From: an uncultured Oscillospiraceae bacterium
GTDB taxonomy: Bacteria; Bacillota; Clostridia; Oscillospirales; Oscillospiraceae
Direction of reading: 5' to 3'
Length of the DNA: 64,000 nt
Assembly: GCA_910578505.1 (NCBI GenBank)
Contig: CAJTPV010000008.1
Location: 24,148 to 88,147 of the forward strand
Made by a program: the position numbers and the translations under genes. How positions within the stretch are numbered: position 1 is the stretch's first letter; the number at the start of each line of letters is the position of its first letter. The notes beneath the pieces are model-generated. The model saw nothing but the letters and a program-made list of their open reading frames with translations. It made no database searches and was not told where the DNA came from. Shown here piece by piece: positions 47,258-54,774 of the stretch.

Positions 47258-47881
47258 ATGTCAAAAAAGATGAAGAACTGCCGGGCATGCGGAGCGGAAA
47301 TCGCTTCGGATGCCAAAACTTGCCCCAAATGTGGAGCAAAAAACAAACCGCCATTTTACAAAAAATGGTGGTTCTACGCAATTATTGTGGTCATCATCTG
47401 CGGTGCGGCTGCGGGCGGCGGCCAGTCGGATTCGCCTAATACCGATAGCGGCCATGTTTCGGCGGAACCCTCAAAGGGATCTGCTGCGCTGCCCGAAAAT
47501 GCAGAGGGAGGCACGCAGCAGCCAGGACCGGAGCCGGAACCGGAACCAGAACCAGTTTCGTATACGCATTATCCTGTTACAGAGTTATTTGATAGCCTGA
47601 GTAGTAATGCATTAAAAGCCGAAAAGACGTTTCAGGATCAATATGTGGAGATTGAAGGGTATCTCAGTACGATTGACAGCGATGGGAAATATATTGCTGT
47701 TGGTGCAGACCCGGAAAACTGGGATTACCTACTGCAAAGTGTCCAGTGCTATATAAAAAATGATGAACAGGTGAACCAGATTATCGAAATGAATGCTGGC
47801 GACACGATTGTTGTGCGGGGAAAAATCAAAGACGTTGGTGAGATTCTTGGCTTCCAAATGGATATCGACAGCATTAATTAG
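47258..47881 (+). CDS. Zinc-ribbon, one-helix membrane protein with OB-like domain
   Basis: 207 residues. N-terminal zinc ribbon CRACGAEIASDAKTCPKCGA, one membrane helix (WWFYAIIVVIICGAAAGGG, about 37-55), a Pro/Glu-rich linker (EPEPEPEP) and a C-terminal domain (FQDQYVEIEGYLSTIDSDGK, AGDTIVVRGKIKDVGEILGF) of the tRNA_anti-like OB fold. Cytosolic finger and external OB domain suggest a sensor. GGGAGGAAAGGGT precedes the ATG. Regulated by its own -10-overlapping palindrome and the divergent XRE gene. Confidence 0.8.
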   Translation: MSKKMKNCRACGAEIASDAKTCPKCGAKNKPPFYKKWWFYAIIVVIICGAAAGGGQSDSPNTDSGHVSAEPSKGSAALPENAEGGTQQPGPEPEPEPEPVSYTHYPVTELFDSLSSNALKAEKTFQDQYVEIEGYLSTIDSDGKYIAVGADPENWDYLLQSVQCYIKNDEQVNQIIEMNAGDTIVVRGKIKDVGEILGFQMDIDSIN

Positions 47882-47939
47882 CACACACATCGGGAGAACA
47901 GCAACAGCGCAAATACAGGTGCTGCAAGAAAAACAAGGT

Positions 47940-48022
47940 GGCGTGGATGAATACCGGCGGCGTCATTATCACCCACGGTCGGGTTCAGTGCCTTTGGGAG
48001 TGTGGGATTTACGTCGAAATAA
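47940..48022 (+). pseudogene. Duplicated degV 3'-end fragment
   Basis: Reads VAWMNTGGVIITHG in one frame and then, after a shift, SAFGSVGFTSK, matching the end of the intact degV (VTWVKTGGVITTHGGPSAFG). DNA identity continues through the terminator into the 325-bp repeat. It shows that a block containing the degV end plus the peptide locus was copied together and that the degV part has decayed. Confidence 0.75.
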
Positions 48023-48114
48023 GCAGATTTGATGTTAAATAGAAACGGTGCCGTCTGACAGGACAGCACCGTTTTTATTTGCTTATTTTCGGTTTTATCA
48101 ATTGCAAACATGGT

Positions 48115-48143
48115 TTGACAAAGGCGACAAACTCTGCTAAAAT
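48115..48143 (+). promoter_or_regulatory. Promoter of the second 28-aa peptide mRNA
   Basis: TTGACA (48115-48120), 17-base spacer, TAAAAT (48138-48143), identical to copy 1. Confidence 0.8.
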
Positions 48144-48226
48144 ATCCGCAGCCCCCGGAAAAGGACGGGGCGCTGCATCAATAAAGGTGAGCGGTCGGCT
48201 ACACTCTCCGAAAGGGGGTGTATTAA

Positions 48227-48313
48227 ATGCCCGTGATTATTACGTTTCATCCGTTCGGACTTACCGTAACGATACGTATCACAAAACGGGACAACCGCCA
48301 CCCGGCACGGTGA
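48227..48313 (+). CDS. 28-residue peptide, candidate type I toxin, copy 2
   Basis: Same 28-residue product as copy 1 (MPVIITFHPFGLTVTIRI then TKRDNRHPAR) with only silent changes. The ribosome site is GAAAGGGGGTG rather than GAAAGGAGGTG, so translation may be weaker. All flanking RNA signals are kept. Confidence 0.7.
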   Translation: MPVIITFHPFGLTVTIRITKRDNRHPAR

Positions 48314-48372
48314 CGGTTGTCATTAAAACATTAACCAACTGAGCCGACCGCTAATTGCAGCGCCCTACTCTA
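48283..48372 (-). ncRNA. Predicted antisense RNA, copy 2
   Basis: From TTGACA (48402-48407, minus) and TATACT (48379-48384, minus) with a 17-base spacer, start near 48372; terminator stem GACAACCG/CGGTTGTC followed by CCGTTTT ends near 48283. Complementary to the end of the peptide mRNA. Confidence 0.65.
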
Positions 48373-48378
48373 TTACTT

Positions 48379-48407
48379 AGTATACCCAACCGGACTTGCT
48401 TTGTCAA
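48379..48407 (-). promoter_or_regulatory. Antisense promoter, copy 2
   Basis: Minus-strand TTGACA (48402-48407) and TATACT (48379-48384) with a 17-base spacer, as in copy 1. Confidence 0.8.
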
Positions 48408-48418
48408 GTCCGGTTTTT
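48389..48418 (+). terminator. Terminator of the peptide mRNA, copy 2
   Basis: ACCGGACTTG-CTTTGT-CAAGTCCGGT followed by TTTT. Confidence 0.85.
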
Positions 48419-48516
48419 GCTGGTCCCAGCCCGCGCTCTTCAAATTGTCAATTGCTAAAACCCAATCGAATATGGTATACTGTGGCAAACACCACTTCCG
48501 AAGAGGAGAATCAGTC

Positions 48517-49314
48517 ATGAGAATCGTCATCAAACTGGGCACCTCCACCCTGACCCACGGCACGGGAAAGCTGAATATCCGGCGGGTGGAGCTGCTGTGC
48601 AAGGTCATGAGCGACCTGAAAAACGCGGGCCACGAGCTGGTGCTGGTGTCCTCCGGGGCCATCGCCATGGGCATCGGCAAGCTGAATATGGCCCGCAAAC
48701 CCGCTGATATCCCCACCAAGCAGGCCCTGGCGGCGGTGGGGCAGTGCGAGCTGATGTACATCTACGACAAATTGTTCTCAGAGTACCACCACACCGTGGC
48801 CCAGGTGCTGCTGACGGGCTCGGACGTGGAGGACGCCCAGCGGCGGATGAACTTCCAGAACACGCTGTTCCGGCTGCTGGAGCTGGGGGCGCTGCCGGTC
48901 ATCAACGAGAATGATACCGTGGCCACCGCGGAGATCGCGGTGGGGGACAACGACACCCTGGGGGCCATCGTGGCGGTGAACGCCCACGCGGACCTGCTGG
49001 TGCTGATGAGCGACATTGAGGGCCTCTATACCGGCGACCCCAGGCGGGACCCGTCGGCGGAGCTGATCGGGGAGGTGCGGGCCATCACGCCGGAAATTCT
49101 GGCCCTGGCCGGGGACGCGGGCAGCGCGCTGGGCACCGGCGGCATGGTCACCAAGCTGCGGGCCGCCCAGATGTGCATGGATGCGGGCTGCGACATGATT
49201 ATCACCAACGGGGCCCGTCCGGAGGATTTGTATAAAATTGCGGACGGGGACAACATCGGAACCCGCTTTTTCGGCAGAAAACTGCCGGAATTCGGCGTAC
49301 ATTCTTTTTCTTGA
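48517..49314 (+). CDS. proB: Glutamate 5-kinase
   Basis: 265 residues. MRIVIKLGTSTLTHGTGKLN (amino-acid kinase start), VLVSSGAIAMGIGKLNM, PVINENDTVATAEIAVGDND and GTGGMVTKLRAAQMCMDAGC are ProB motifs. It phosphorylates glutamate at the start of proline synthesis. The C-terminal PUA domain of longer ProB proteins is absent. No proA follows. The last codons VHSFS and the stop come from an interspersed palindrome (49301-49340). AGAGGAGAATCAGTC precedes the ATG; TATACT at about 48476 is the probable -10. Confidence 0.93.
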   Translation: MRIVIKLGTSTLTHGTGKLNIRRVELLCKVMSDLKNAGHELVLVSSGAIAMGIGKLNMARKPADIPTKQALAAVGQCELMYIYDKLFSEYHHTVAQVLLTGSDVEDAQRRMNFQNTLFRLLELGALPVINENDTVATAEIAVGDNDTLGAIVAVNAHADLLVLMSDIEGLYTGDPRRDPSAELIGEVRAITPEILALAGDAGSALGTGGMVTKLRAAQMCMDAGCDMIITNGARPEDLYKIADGDNIGTRFFGRKLPEFGVHSFS

Positions 49315-49340
49315 AAGAAAAAGAATCAAAAAGAACTTTT
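49301..49340. repeat. Interspersed palindromic repeat A, copy 1
   Basis: ATTCTTTTTCTTGAAAGAAA continues AAGAATCAAAAAGAACTTTT. The palindrome includes the proB stop codon TGA. Two further copies are at 57231-57279 and 62248-62293. Confidence 0.75.
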
Positions 49341-49400
49341 AATGGGGATTTGATTGAGGCTGCAAGATGGGAGCCATTGGAAAATTTTGGAAAGGTTGCG

Positions 49401-49444
49401 AGCCGGAGAGAACCAGCAGTCCATTACGCTGGTTCTCTCCGGCT
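49401..49444. terminator. Hairpin between proB and the ABC exporter operon
   Basis: AGCCGGAGAGAACCAGC (49401-49417) and its perfect complement (49428-49444) with a 10-base loop, followed by TATTTTCT. It can end transcription from both converging units. Confidence 0.75.
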
Positions 49445-49500
49445 ATATTTTCTGCGCTAACAGGATTGTTTACGCCGCTGCATGTTTTGCATCATCGTAC

Positions 49501-50208
49501 TTATATCCGCACCTCCGCCCGGAGGTACACCCACACGCTGAACGCCAGCGCGCACAGCAGCAGCACGACGCCCACCGCGCCCCACATCACCGGGGTCAGC
49601 GCCGCCGCCAGCATGGTCAGCAGTCTGCCCACCCCGGCCAGCAGGCTGCGGCTGCCGGACTGGTACTTGTCTATGGCCTGGGGCAGCATCATACAGCCGA
49701 AGCAGAACACCAGCCACAGCGTCACCGCCCCCTTGCTGCCGAATTTGATGTAGATCGCCCCGAAAAACAGCGCCGCGATGCTCAGCGCCGCCGCGGACGC
49801 CGCCACCGCCCACCACTGGAACGCCAGCTCCACCGGCAGGTCCGACGCATAGCCCGGATACAGCGCGTGGTACAGCGCCGTTTCCAGATGGAACAGGCAG
49901 AAGGCGGTCAGCCACCCCTGCAGGGTCAGCAGGGCGGTCACCACCGGGCTCCACAGCAGGAAGTACCGCCGCCGCTCCCCCATCAGCACCGTCAGCCGGA
50001 AATTGACCCCGCTGGCCTGCTGGAACCCGCCGGCCAGGATCCCGCACAGCGCCATTATCGTGCCCATGCAGGCGTAGTCCATGTCCTCGTTGAAAAAGGC
50101 GTTGATGATCACCACCATGACCATGCCAAAGGCGAAAAAGCCCAGCTGCATCAGCAGCGTATACAGGAACAGCTTTTTGCTGACCCGCAGATATTTCGGT
50201 ATACGCAT
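49501..50208 (-). CDS. ABC-exporter membrane subunit, second
   Basis: 235 residues with about six membrane helices (LFLYTLLMQLGFFAFGMVMV at the start, AFQWWAVAASAAALSIAALF in the middle). No known catalytic motif. It is the last of four cotranscribed genes with a GntR regulator and ABC ATPase, so it is most likely a permease half of a small ABC-2-type exporter similar to bacitracin/YtrBCDEF-type systems. Substrate unknown. Confidence 0.7.
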   Translation of the reverse strand: MRIPKYLRVSKKLFLYTLLMQLGFFAFGMVMVVIINAFFNEDMDYACMGTIMALCGILAGGFQQASGVNFRLTVLMGERRRYFLLWSPVVTALLTLQGWLTAFCLFHLETALYHALYPGYASDLPVELAFQWWAVAASAAALSIAALFFGAIYIKFGSKGAVTLWLVFCFGCMMLPQAIDKYQSGSRSLLAGVGRLLTMLAAALTPVMWGAVGVVLLLCALAFSVWVYLRAEVRI

Positions 50209-50224
50209 TCTATCTCTCTCCTCC

Positions 50225-50905
50225 CTAGAGCTTCACTTCCCGCCGCCGCAGCAGCAGCCACTGTATCCCCAGGTCCACCGCCAGCAGCGCCCCGGCAATG
50301 GCGGCCACATGCCACGACGGGGCTATGGTGGCCATGCCCAGCACAAACAGGGACACCCCCGCGATTTCAAAGCCGCCTGTGCTGCCCATCCAGCCCACCA
50401 GGCCGCCGAACATGCCGAAGAGCACGATCATCAGCACAAGACCGACCCACTTCCACTTGACAAACGCCGACCCCAGCAGGCTCCCGGCGCAGGAGCTGAT
50501 AACCAGCCCCAGCACGATCATGGGCAGGCAGGACAGGCCGGCGGCGGAAATCTCGCTGGGGATCAGGGCCCAGACCAGGGCGCTGACAGCGGACGTGGCC
50601 GCAATAAGCAGGACGCGATGGAACTGAAAGCCCCAGAAGACGTTCCGGCGGGTCTCCCCGCTGGCCACCAGCAGCGAGAAGTACAGCGTCTGGCAGCCGG
50701 GGCCCACCACCATGACGCAGATGGCGGCGGCAATGATGAGATAAAAGGGGGCCAGGGCCAGGAAGTTCTGCATGTCGCTGCCGCCGTTGGACCAGACAGG
50801 ATCGCCGGTGACAACGCCCATGACCAGGAACACAGCCACCACGATCAGCTCCACCTCCATGTTTTCCCAGGTGAACCGGGTCCAGAAGCGCAGGTTCCGT
50901 CTCAT
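50225..50905 (-). CDS. ABC-exporter membrane subunit, first
   Basis: 226 residues, six hydrophobic segments (LIVVAVFLVMGVVTGD, PFYLIIAAAICVMVVGPG, LPMIVLGLVISSCAGSLLGS). The start at 50905 overlaps the ATPase stop (50902-50904) and follows GAGGCGCGGAA. Paired with the next gene as the membrane part of an ABC-2-like transporter. Family not closely recognised. Confidence 0.7.
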   Translation of the reverse strand: MRRNLRFWTRFTWENMEVELIVVAVFLVMGVVTGDPVWSNGGSDMQNFLALAPFYLIIAAAICVMVVGPGCQTLYFSLLVASGETRRNVFWGFQFHRVLLIAATSAVSALVWALIPSEISAAGLSCLPMIVLGLVISSCAGSLLGSAFVKWKWVGLVLMIVLFGMFGGLVGWMGSTGGFEIAGVSLFVLGMATIAPSWHVAAIAGALLAVDLGIQWLLLRRREVKL

Positions 50906-51777
50906 TTCCGCGCCTCCTCTCCGCACAGGGCCACAAAGGCCTGCTGGAGGCTCACCGGCTGGACGGACACGTCGCAGCTCTCGTCCACGTTCTGCCCCGG
51001 CTTGAGGAACACCGTCGCGCCCTTGCTCCGGCCCACGGTGTCGGTGTGGTGGACCTCCAGCCCCTTCACGGCGGCGTCCACGTCCTCCGCCTTGCCGCTG
51101 ACGTAGCGGGCTCTTCCGGTGAAGGACTGGGTATTTTCCTCCACCAGCACCTGGCCCTTGTGGAGGATGATGACGTCCTCCAGCACGTTGGCGGCCTCCT
51201 CGATGATGTGGGTGGAGATGACGAAGGTGCGGCCTGTGGCGGCGTACTCCTCCAGCAGCAGCTTGTAGAACTGCTCACGGGCCACCACGTCCAGCCCCGC
51301 CACCGGCTCGTCCAGCAATGTATAGGGGGCCTTGGAGCACAGGGCCACGACGATGGTGATCATGGACAGCATGCCCTTAGACAGCTTGCCCAGCTTTTTC
51401 TTCACGTTCAGCTCGAACAGGTCCAGCAGCCGCTTTTCCATGTTGTGGTCCCAGTTTTCGCAGTAGGTCGCCGCGATGCGCAGGTACTCCTTCGCCTTCA
51501 TGGACGCCAGCCCGCTCTCCACGCTGGCGTTCAGCTCCCTGGAGAAGCAGAGCTTTTCCAGGGCCCTGCGGTTTTCCCACACGGGCATGCCGTCCAGGGT
51601 GACGGTCCCCTTCGTGGCGGGGTTCTGGGCGGTCAGGATGGACAGCAGGGTGGTCTTCCCCGCGCCGTTGCGGCCGATGAGGCCGTAGATTTTGTTTTCC
51701 GCCAGCTCCAGGGAGACGGACTGCAGCACGTCCTTGCCGCCGTAGGTTTTCACGATGTTTTCACAGATCAGGCTCAT
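50902..51777 (-). CDS. ABC transporter ATP-binding protein
   Basis: 291 residues. Walker A GRNGAGKTTLLSI, signature-region KLSKGMLSMITIVVALCSKA (LSKGM in place of LSGGQ), Walker B YTLLDEPVAGLDVVARE, and switch His STHIIEEAANVLED. The YtrB/CcmA-type layout fits small exporters with GntR control. Its start overlaps the regulator's end by 4 bases. The LSKGM signature is usual for this subgroup. Confidence 0.9.
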   Translation of the reverse strand: MSLICENIVKTYGGKDVLQSVSLELAENKIYGLIGRNGAGKTTLLSILTAQNPATKGTVTLDGMPVWENRRALEKLCFSRELNASVESGLASMKAKEYLRIAATYCENWDHNMEKRLLDLFELNVKKKLGKLSKGMLSMITIVVALCSKAPYTLLDEPVAGLDVVAREQFYKLLLEEYAATGRTFVISTHIIEEAANVLEDVIILHKGQVLVEENTQSFTGRARYVSGKAEDVDAAVKGLEVHHTDTVGRSKGATVFLKPGQNVDESCDVSVQPVSLQQAFVALCGEEARK

Positions 51778-52139
51778 ATGCTTTTCTCCTCTATCATGGT
51801 CACAAGTTCCTCTTTGGTGATGCCCAGGCTCCTGGCCTCGGTCAGCATGGGGGCGATATGGTTTTCGGCGAAGGCGTCCCGGCGCTTGGCCAGAATCTTG
51901 TCCCTGGCCCCCCTGGCCACGAACATGCCGATGCCCCGCCGCTTGTACAGGATGCCCTCGTCCACCAGCAGATTGACGCCCTTGGCGGCGGTGGCGGGAT
52001 TGATGGTGTAGAGCTTTGCCAGCTCGTTGGTGCTGGGCACCTGCTCCTCCTCCAGAAGGATGCCCCGCAGGATGTCCGTCTCGATCATCTCCCCGATCTG
52101 GAGGTAGATGGATTTCTGTTCTGTCAGCCGCTCGTTCAT
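51774..52139 (-). CDS. GntR-family regulator (YtrA type)
   Basis: 121 residues. Winged HTH: KSIYLQIGEMIETDILRGIL, EEEQVPSTNELAKLYTINPA, AAKGVNLLVDEGILYKRRGI, plus the short C-terminal helix domain of the YtrA subfamily (LTEARSLGITKEELVTMIEE). AAGGAGGATCA precedes the ATG. YtrA-type repressors control adjacent ABC exporters and respond to cell-wall stress or antibiotics; here it leads the operon. Confidence 0.9.
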   Translation of the reverse strand: MNERLTEQKSIYLQIGEMIETDILRGILLEEEQVPSTNELAKLYTINPATAAKGVNLLVDEGILYKRRGIGMFVARGARDKILAKRRDAFAENHIAPMLTEARSLGITKEELVTMIEEKSI

Positions 52140-52194
52140 TGATCCTCCTTCTTTCCTGATTCTCTGGTAGAGTGGTTCACTACTTGCGTAATTA

Positions 52195-52223
52195 ACTATA
52201 GCAGCATTGCGCTGGAATGTCAA
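52195..52223 (-). promoter_or_regulatory. Promoter of the GntR-ABC operon
   Basis: Minus-strand TTGACA (52218-52223), 17-base spacer, TATAGT (52195-52200). Downstream GTAGTG-AA-CCACTCTAC (about 52166-52182) is an imperfect palindrome and a likely YtrA operator. Confidence 0.75.
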
Positions 52224-52338
52224 GATGTTTTTTTCTGTTTTTTTCAGGGCGGGGACAGCGCCTTGACAGATGGGCGGGGCATGGGTATAATTTTGGTATG
52301 GAAAGCCCTATGGATTCCAATGAATGGAGGTAAGTCAG

Positions 52339-52578
52339 ATGAGCAGTCGCGAACAGATCATACAGATCATCGACTCTATGCCGGAATACAAGATTGACGG
52401 CCTGCTGGGATTTCTGCGCCTTTTTGTTGCTGACGCAGAGGACATACCCAATGCGGTGACAATTGCCGCACTCAAGGAGGGCGATGAAATGCTCCGCGCA
52501 GGGACAGGCCAGCACTTCCAGGGGAGCGCTGCCGAATTTTTCGCTGCGCTCGATGCGGAGGACGGCGGCGATGCTTAA
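52339..52578 (+). CDS. Antitoxin of a YafQ-type toxin-antitoxin pair
   Basis: 79 residues. MSSREQIIQIIDSMPEYKID at the start and a C-terminal acidic tail (GSAAEFFAALDAEDGGDA). The gene has AATGGAGGTAAGTCAG before its ATG and overlaps the toxin gene by 8 bases. It does not have the full RelB/DinJ ribbon-helix-helix; assignment relies on the adjacent YafQ-like toxin and the size, charge and overlap. Confidence 0.7.
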   Translation: MSSREQIIQIIDSMPEYKIDGLLGFLRLFVADAEDIPNAVTIAALKEGDEMLRAGTGQHFQGSAAEFFAALDAEDGGDA

Positions 52579-52840
52579 GCTAAACGCTACCGCACAATTC
52601 AAACGTGACCGCCGCCGCTGTATCAAGCGCGGCTATGATATGTCCCTGTTGACTGATGTCGTTGACAGGCTGCTTGTTCCGTCTCCTCTTCCGCCAGTCA
52701 ATAAAGAGCATACGCTTTCCGGCTATTGGGCAAACCATCGGGAGTGTCACATACAACCGGATTGGCTTCTAATCTACAAGGTTGAGGACGGTGAACTCAT
52801 GCTCTACCGTACTGGTACACACTCTGATTTGTTTGGTTGA
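52571..52840 (+). CDS. YafQ/RelE-family mRNA interferase toxin
   Basis: 89 residues. FKRDRRRCIKRGYDMSLLTD and the C-terminal HIQPDWLLIYKVEDGELMLY followed by TGTHSDLFG match YafQ, including the His/Asp of the active site (H in ECHIQPDW, and GTHSDLF). It cleaves mRNA in the ribosome when not bound by antitoxin. The start lies in the antitoxin's last codons, which couples their synthesis. Confidence 0.88.
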   Translation: MLKLNATAQFKRDRRRCIKRGYDMSLLTDVVDRLLVPSPLPPVNKEHTLSGYWANHRECHIQPDWLLIYKVEDGELMLYRTGTHSDLFG

Positions 52841-52889
52841 CCGGCAAAAAGTCAGTATCAGTTTCCGCCGGAGGAGGTTTATTACACTT

Positions 52890-53567
52890 ATGTTTACTGG
52901 CTACTGCGACAAAACTCTGGACTTCCTGTGGGGCATCCGCCTCAATAACGACCGGGCCTGGTTCACGGAGCACAAAAGCGACTACCTGCAATATCTCTAC
53001 CAGCCCACCATGGCTCTGGGAACCGAGGTCTACGACCGCTTTATGGAGAAATTCCCCAAGCTGGACCTGAACCTCCACGTCTGCCGCATCTACCGGGACG
53101 CCCGCCGCCTCCATGGCCGGGGCCCCTACAAGGACCACCTCTGGCTCACCATCCGCCCGGAGAACGACGTCTGGAGCCATCAGCCGGTGTTCTGGTTCGA
53201 GATCACCCCCGAGGGCTGGAGCTGCGGCGTGGGCTTCTGGAACGCGGACGCCCGTACCATGGCCGCCATGCGCCGGGACATCGACGAGGACCCGGCCCGC
53301 CTGTCCAAACTGGCCCGCCGCCTGGCGAAGGACGGCCGCTTCCAGCTCCAGGGCCAGGACTACGCCCGCCCCAAGGGCGACCCCTCCCCCCTGCTCACGC
53401 CCTGGTACAACAAGAAGGCCCTCTCCATCGGCTGTGACCGCCCCTTTGACGCGCTGGTCTGTTCGCCGGAGCTGGCGGACACGCTGGTGGATGGATTTAC
53501 CTTTCTGGAGCCCTACTATCAATATTTGAAGTCCTTCTGCAAAAACGGTCTGGAGGATTTGAAGTGA
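52890..53567 (+). CDS. DUF2461 family protein
   Basis: 225 residues. LDFLWGIRLNNDRAWFTEHK, HVCRIYRDARRLHGRGPYKD and WFEITPEGWSCGVGFWNADA are DUF2461 blocks. The family is widespread with no known activity. The start at 52890 has GGAGGAGGTTT about 12 bases upstream; no better start is in view. A perfect palindrome terminator follows at 53570-53599. Confidence 0.85.
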   Translation: MFTGYCDKTLDFLWGIRLNNDRAWFTEHKSDYLQYLYQPTMALGTEVYDRFMEKFPKLDLNLHVCRIYRDARRLHGRGPYKDHLWLTIRPENDVWSHQPVFWFEITPEGWSCGVGFWNADARTMAAMRRDIDEDPARLSKLARRLAKDGRFQLQGQDYARPKGDPSPLLTPWYNKKALSIGCDRPFDALVCSPELADTLVDGFTFLEPYYQYLKSFCKNGLEDLK

Positions 53568-53569
53568 CA

Positions 53570-53599
53570 GAATCCCCCGGACGCGCGTCCGGGGGATTC
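53570..53599. terminator. Palindromic bidirectional terminator
   Basis: GAATCCCCCGGACGC-GCGTCCGGGGGATTC, a perfect 15+15 palindrome between the DUF2461 gene and the leftward feo remnant. Confidence 0.7.
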
Positions 53600-53658
53600 C
53601 GCCCTATAGGAATCATTCAAGTATGGCAGTCAAATCGCAGGAGAAACCGCGACAGGAC

Positions 53659-53856
53659 TCAAGTGGATTTGGACGCCTGCGCGTCCTTTTGCGGATGGCA
53701 GTAGGGGGCGTTGGCGCAGCCCCTGCAGCCGCACCCGCAGCCGCCGCTGCCAGTCTTTTTGTCCCGAATCATGCGGACAATCACCGCCGTGACGATCAGG
53801 ACCAGAAGCATCGTAACCACAATGTACCCCATATGCGCCGCCAAATATTCCAACAT
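53659..53856 (-). CDS. FeoB-associated cysteine-rich membrane protein
   Basis: 65 residues: one membrane helix (MGYIVVTMLLVLIVTAVIVR), then GSGGCGCGCRGCANAPYCHP. This family always follows feoB and is thought to help iron handling. The ATG at 53856 follows GGAGGGGCGTGTT on the minus strand. Intact although the feoB before it is broken. Confidence 0.85.
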   Translation of the reverse strand: MLEYLAAHMGYIVVTMLLVLIVTAVIVRMIRDKKTGSGGCGCGCRGCANAPYCHPQKDAQASKST

Positions 53857-53872
53857 AACACGCCCCTCCTGT

Positions 53873-54622
53873 TCAGGCCCGCGCTGCGGACCGCTCATTC
53901 AGCCGCACGCCGCCGCTTTCTCTATAAGGACGGAACAGCAGGTACAGCAGGCCCGCCAGCAGCGCCAGCGCGGCCACGGTGAACGCGCTGAACGCCGCCT
54001 CGCCGGTCAGCAGTCCGCCCAGCTGGTACACGATCATGGCGATCCCATACGCGAAGCCGCACATGTACCCGATTGCGCCCCAGGTCCACTTTGCGCTGTT
54101 CATCTCCCGCTTGATCGCGCCCATGGCCGCGAAGCAGGGGGCGCACAGCAGGTTGAAGATCATGAAGCTGTAAGCGGTCATAGCGGAGAAGTCGGCCGCC
54201 ACCATGGTCCACAGTGGGGCGCTGTCCTCCAGCAGGTCCATATCACCTGCGTAGTGGTACAGCACGCCGAAGGTGTCCACCACATTTTCCTTGGCAATCA
54301 GGCCCGTGACGCTGGCGACGGCGGCCTTCCAGGCCATGTCGCCCTTCCAGCCCAGGGGATAGAAGATCCAGGAAACCGATCTGCCGACAGCGGCCAGCAG
54401 GGAGTCGTTATTGTCCTCCACCGCGCAGAACACGCCGTCTGCAAAGCCATAGCCCTGGAGGAACCACAGCACGATGGAGCTGAGCAGAATTACGGTGCCG
54501 GCCCGCTTGATGAAGCTCCAGCCCCGCTCCCAGGTCCCCCGCAGCACATTGCCCAGGTTGGGGGCGTGGTAGGCCGGCAGCTCCATGACAAAGGGCGCGG
54601 GCTCACCGGCAAACATGCGGAA
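53873..54622 (-). pseudogene. feoB: FeoB 3' fragment (C-terminal gate region only)
   Basis: About 248 residues resembling the second half of FeoB: MFAGEPAPFVMELPAYHAPN, KRAGTVILLSSIVLWFLQGY, SVTGLIAKENVVDTFGVLYH and FMIFNLLCAPCFAAMGAIKR. The N-terminal GTPase domain (GxPNxGKST), the helical GDI domain and the first Gate domain are missing. The frame runs back to 54622 where it joins feoA sequence. It cannot transport Fe(II) without the GTPase unless another FeoB supplies it. Confidence 0.8.
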
Positions 54623-54737
54623 CTTCTTCCCCCTTGGTGATGCCCATGTCCATCATGCGGCGCTTGACCGCGCCCTCGCCGTGGAGTTTCACCACCCGGA
54701 CGGTAGAGCCGATGGCGGCTGTTCGCAATGTCTGCAT
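54603..54737 (-). pseudogene. feoA: FeoA 5' fragment fused to the feoB remnant
   Basis: MQTLRTAAIGSTVRVVKLHG, then EGAVKRRMMDMGITKGEEV, is the first half of a FeoA protein. After about 39 codons it joins feoB sequence out of frame and ends as PHVCR. The ribosome site GAAAGGAGAGA is good, so a truncated product may be made. The breakpoint is within about 10 bases of 54622. A deletion of roughly 1.5-1.7 kb relative to a normal feoA-feoB pair is implied. Confidence 0.8.
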
Positions 54738-54774
54738 CAAATCTCTCTCCTTTCGAGCAAATTTTCCTGTTAAG

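Larger units (their letters stand above)
47882..48226. other. Noncoding stretch with degV fragment and second RNA locus start
   Basis: 345 bases without an intact gene beyond the 28-codon frame that follows. It holds the degV 3' fragment (47940-48022), a hairpin AACGGTGCCGTC/GACAGCACCGTT (about 48047-48073, T-rich flank) acting as terminator, and the promoter of the second peptide copy. Confidence 0.7.
48101..48426. repeat. Second copy of the duplicated toxin-antitoxin-like locus
   Basis: Matches 46586-46912 almost base for base; main differences are a short segment after the peptide stop (48321-48340) and several silent codon changes. All functional elements (two promoters, ribosome site, peptide, terminator, end-pairing segments) are preserved. 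Confidence 0.85.
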
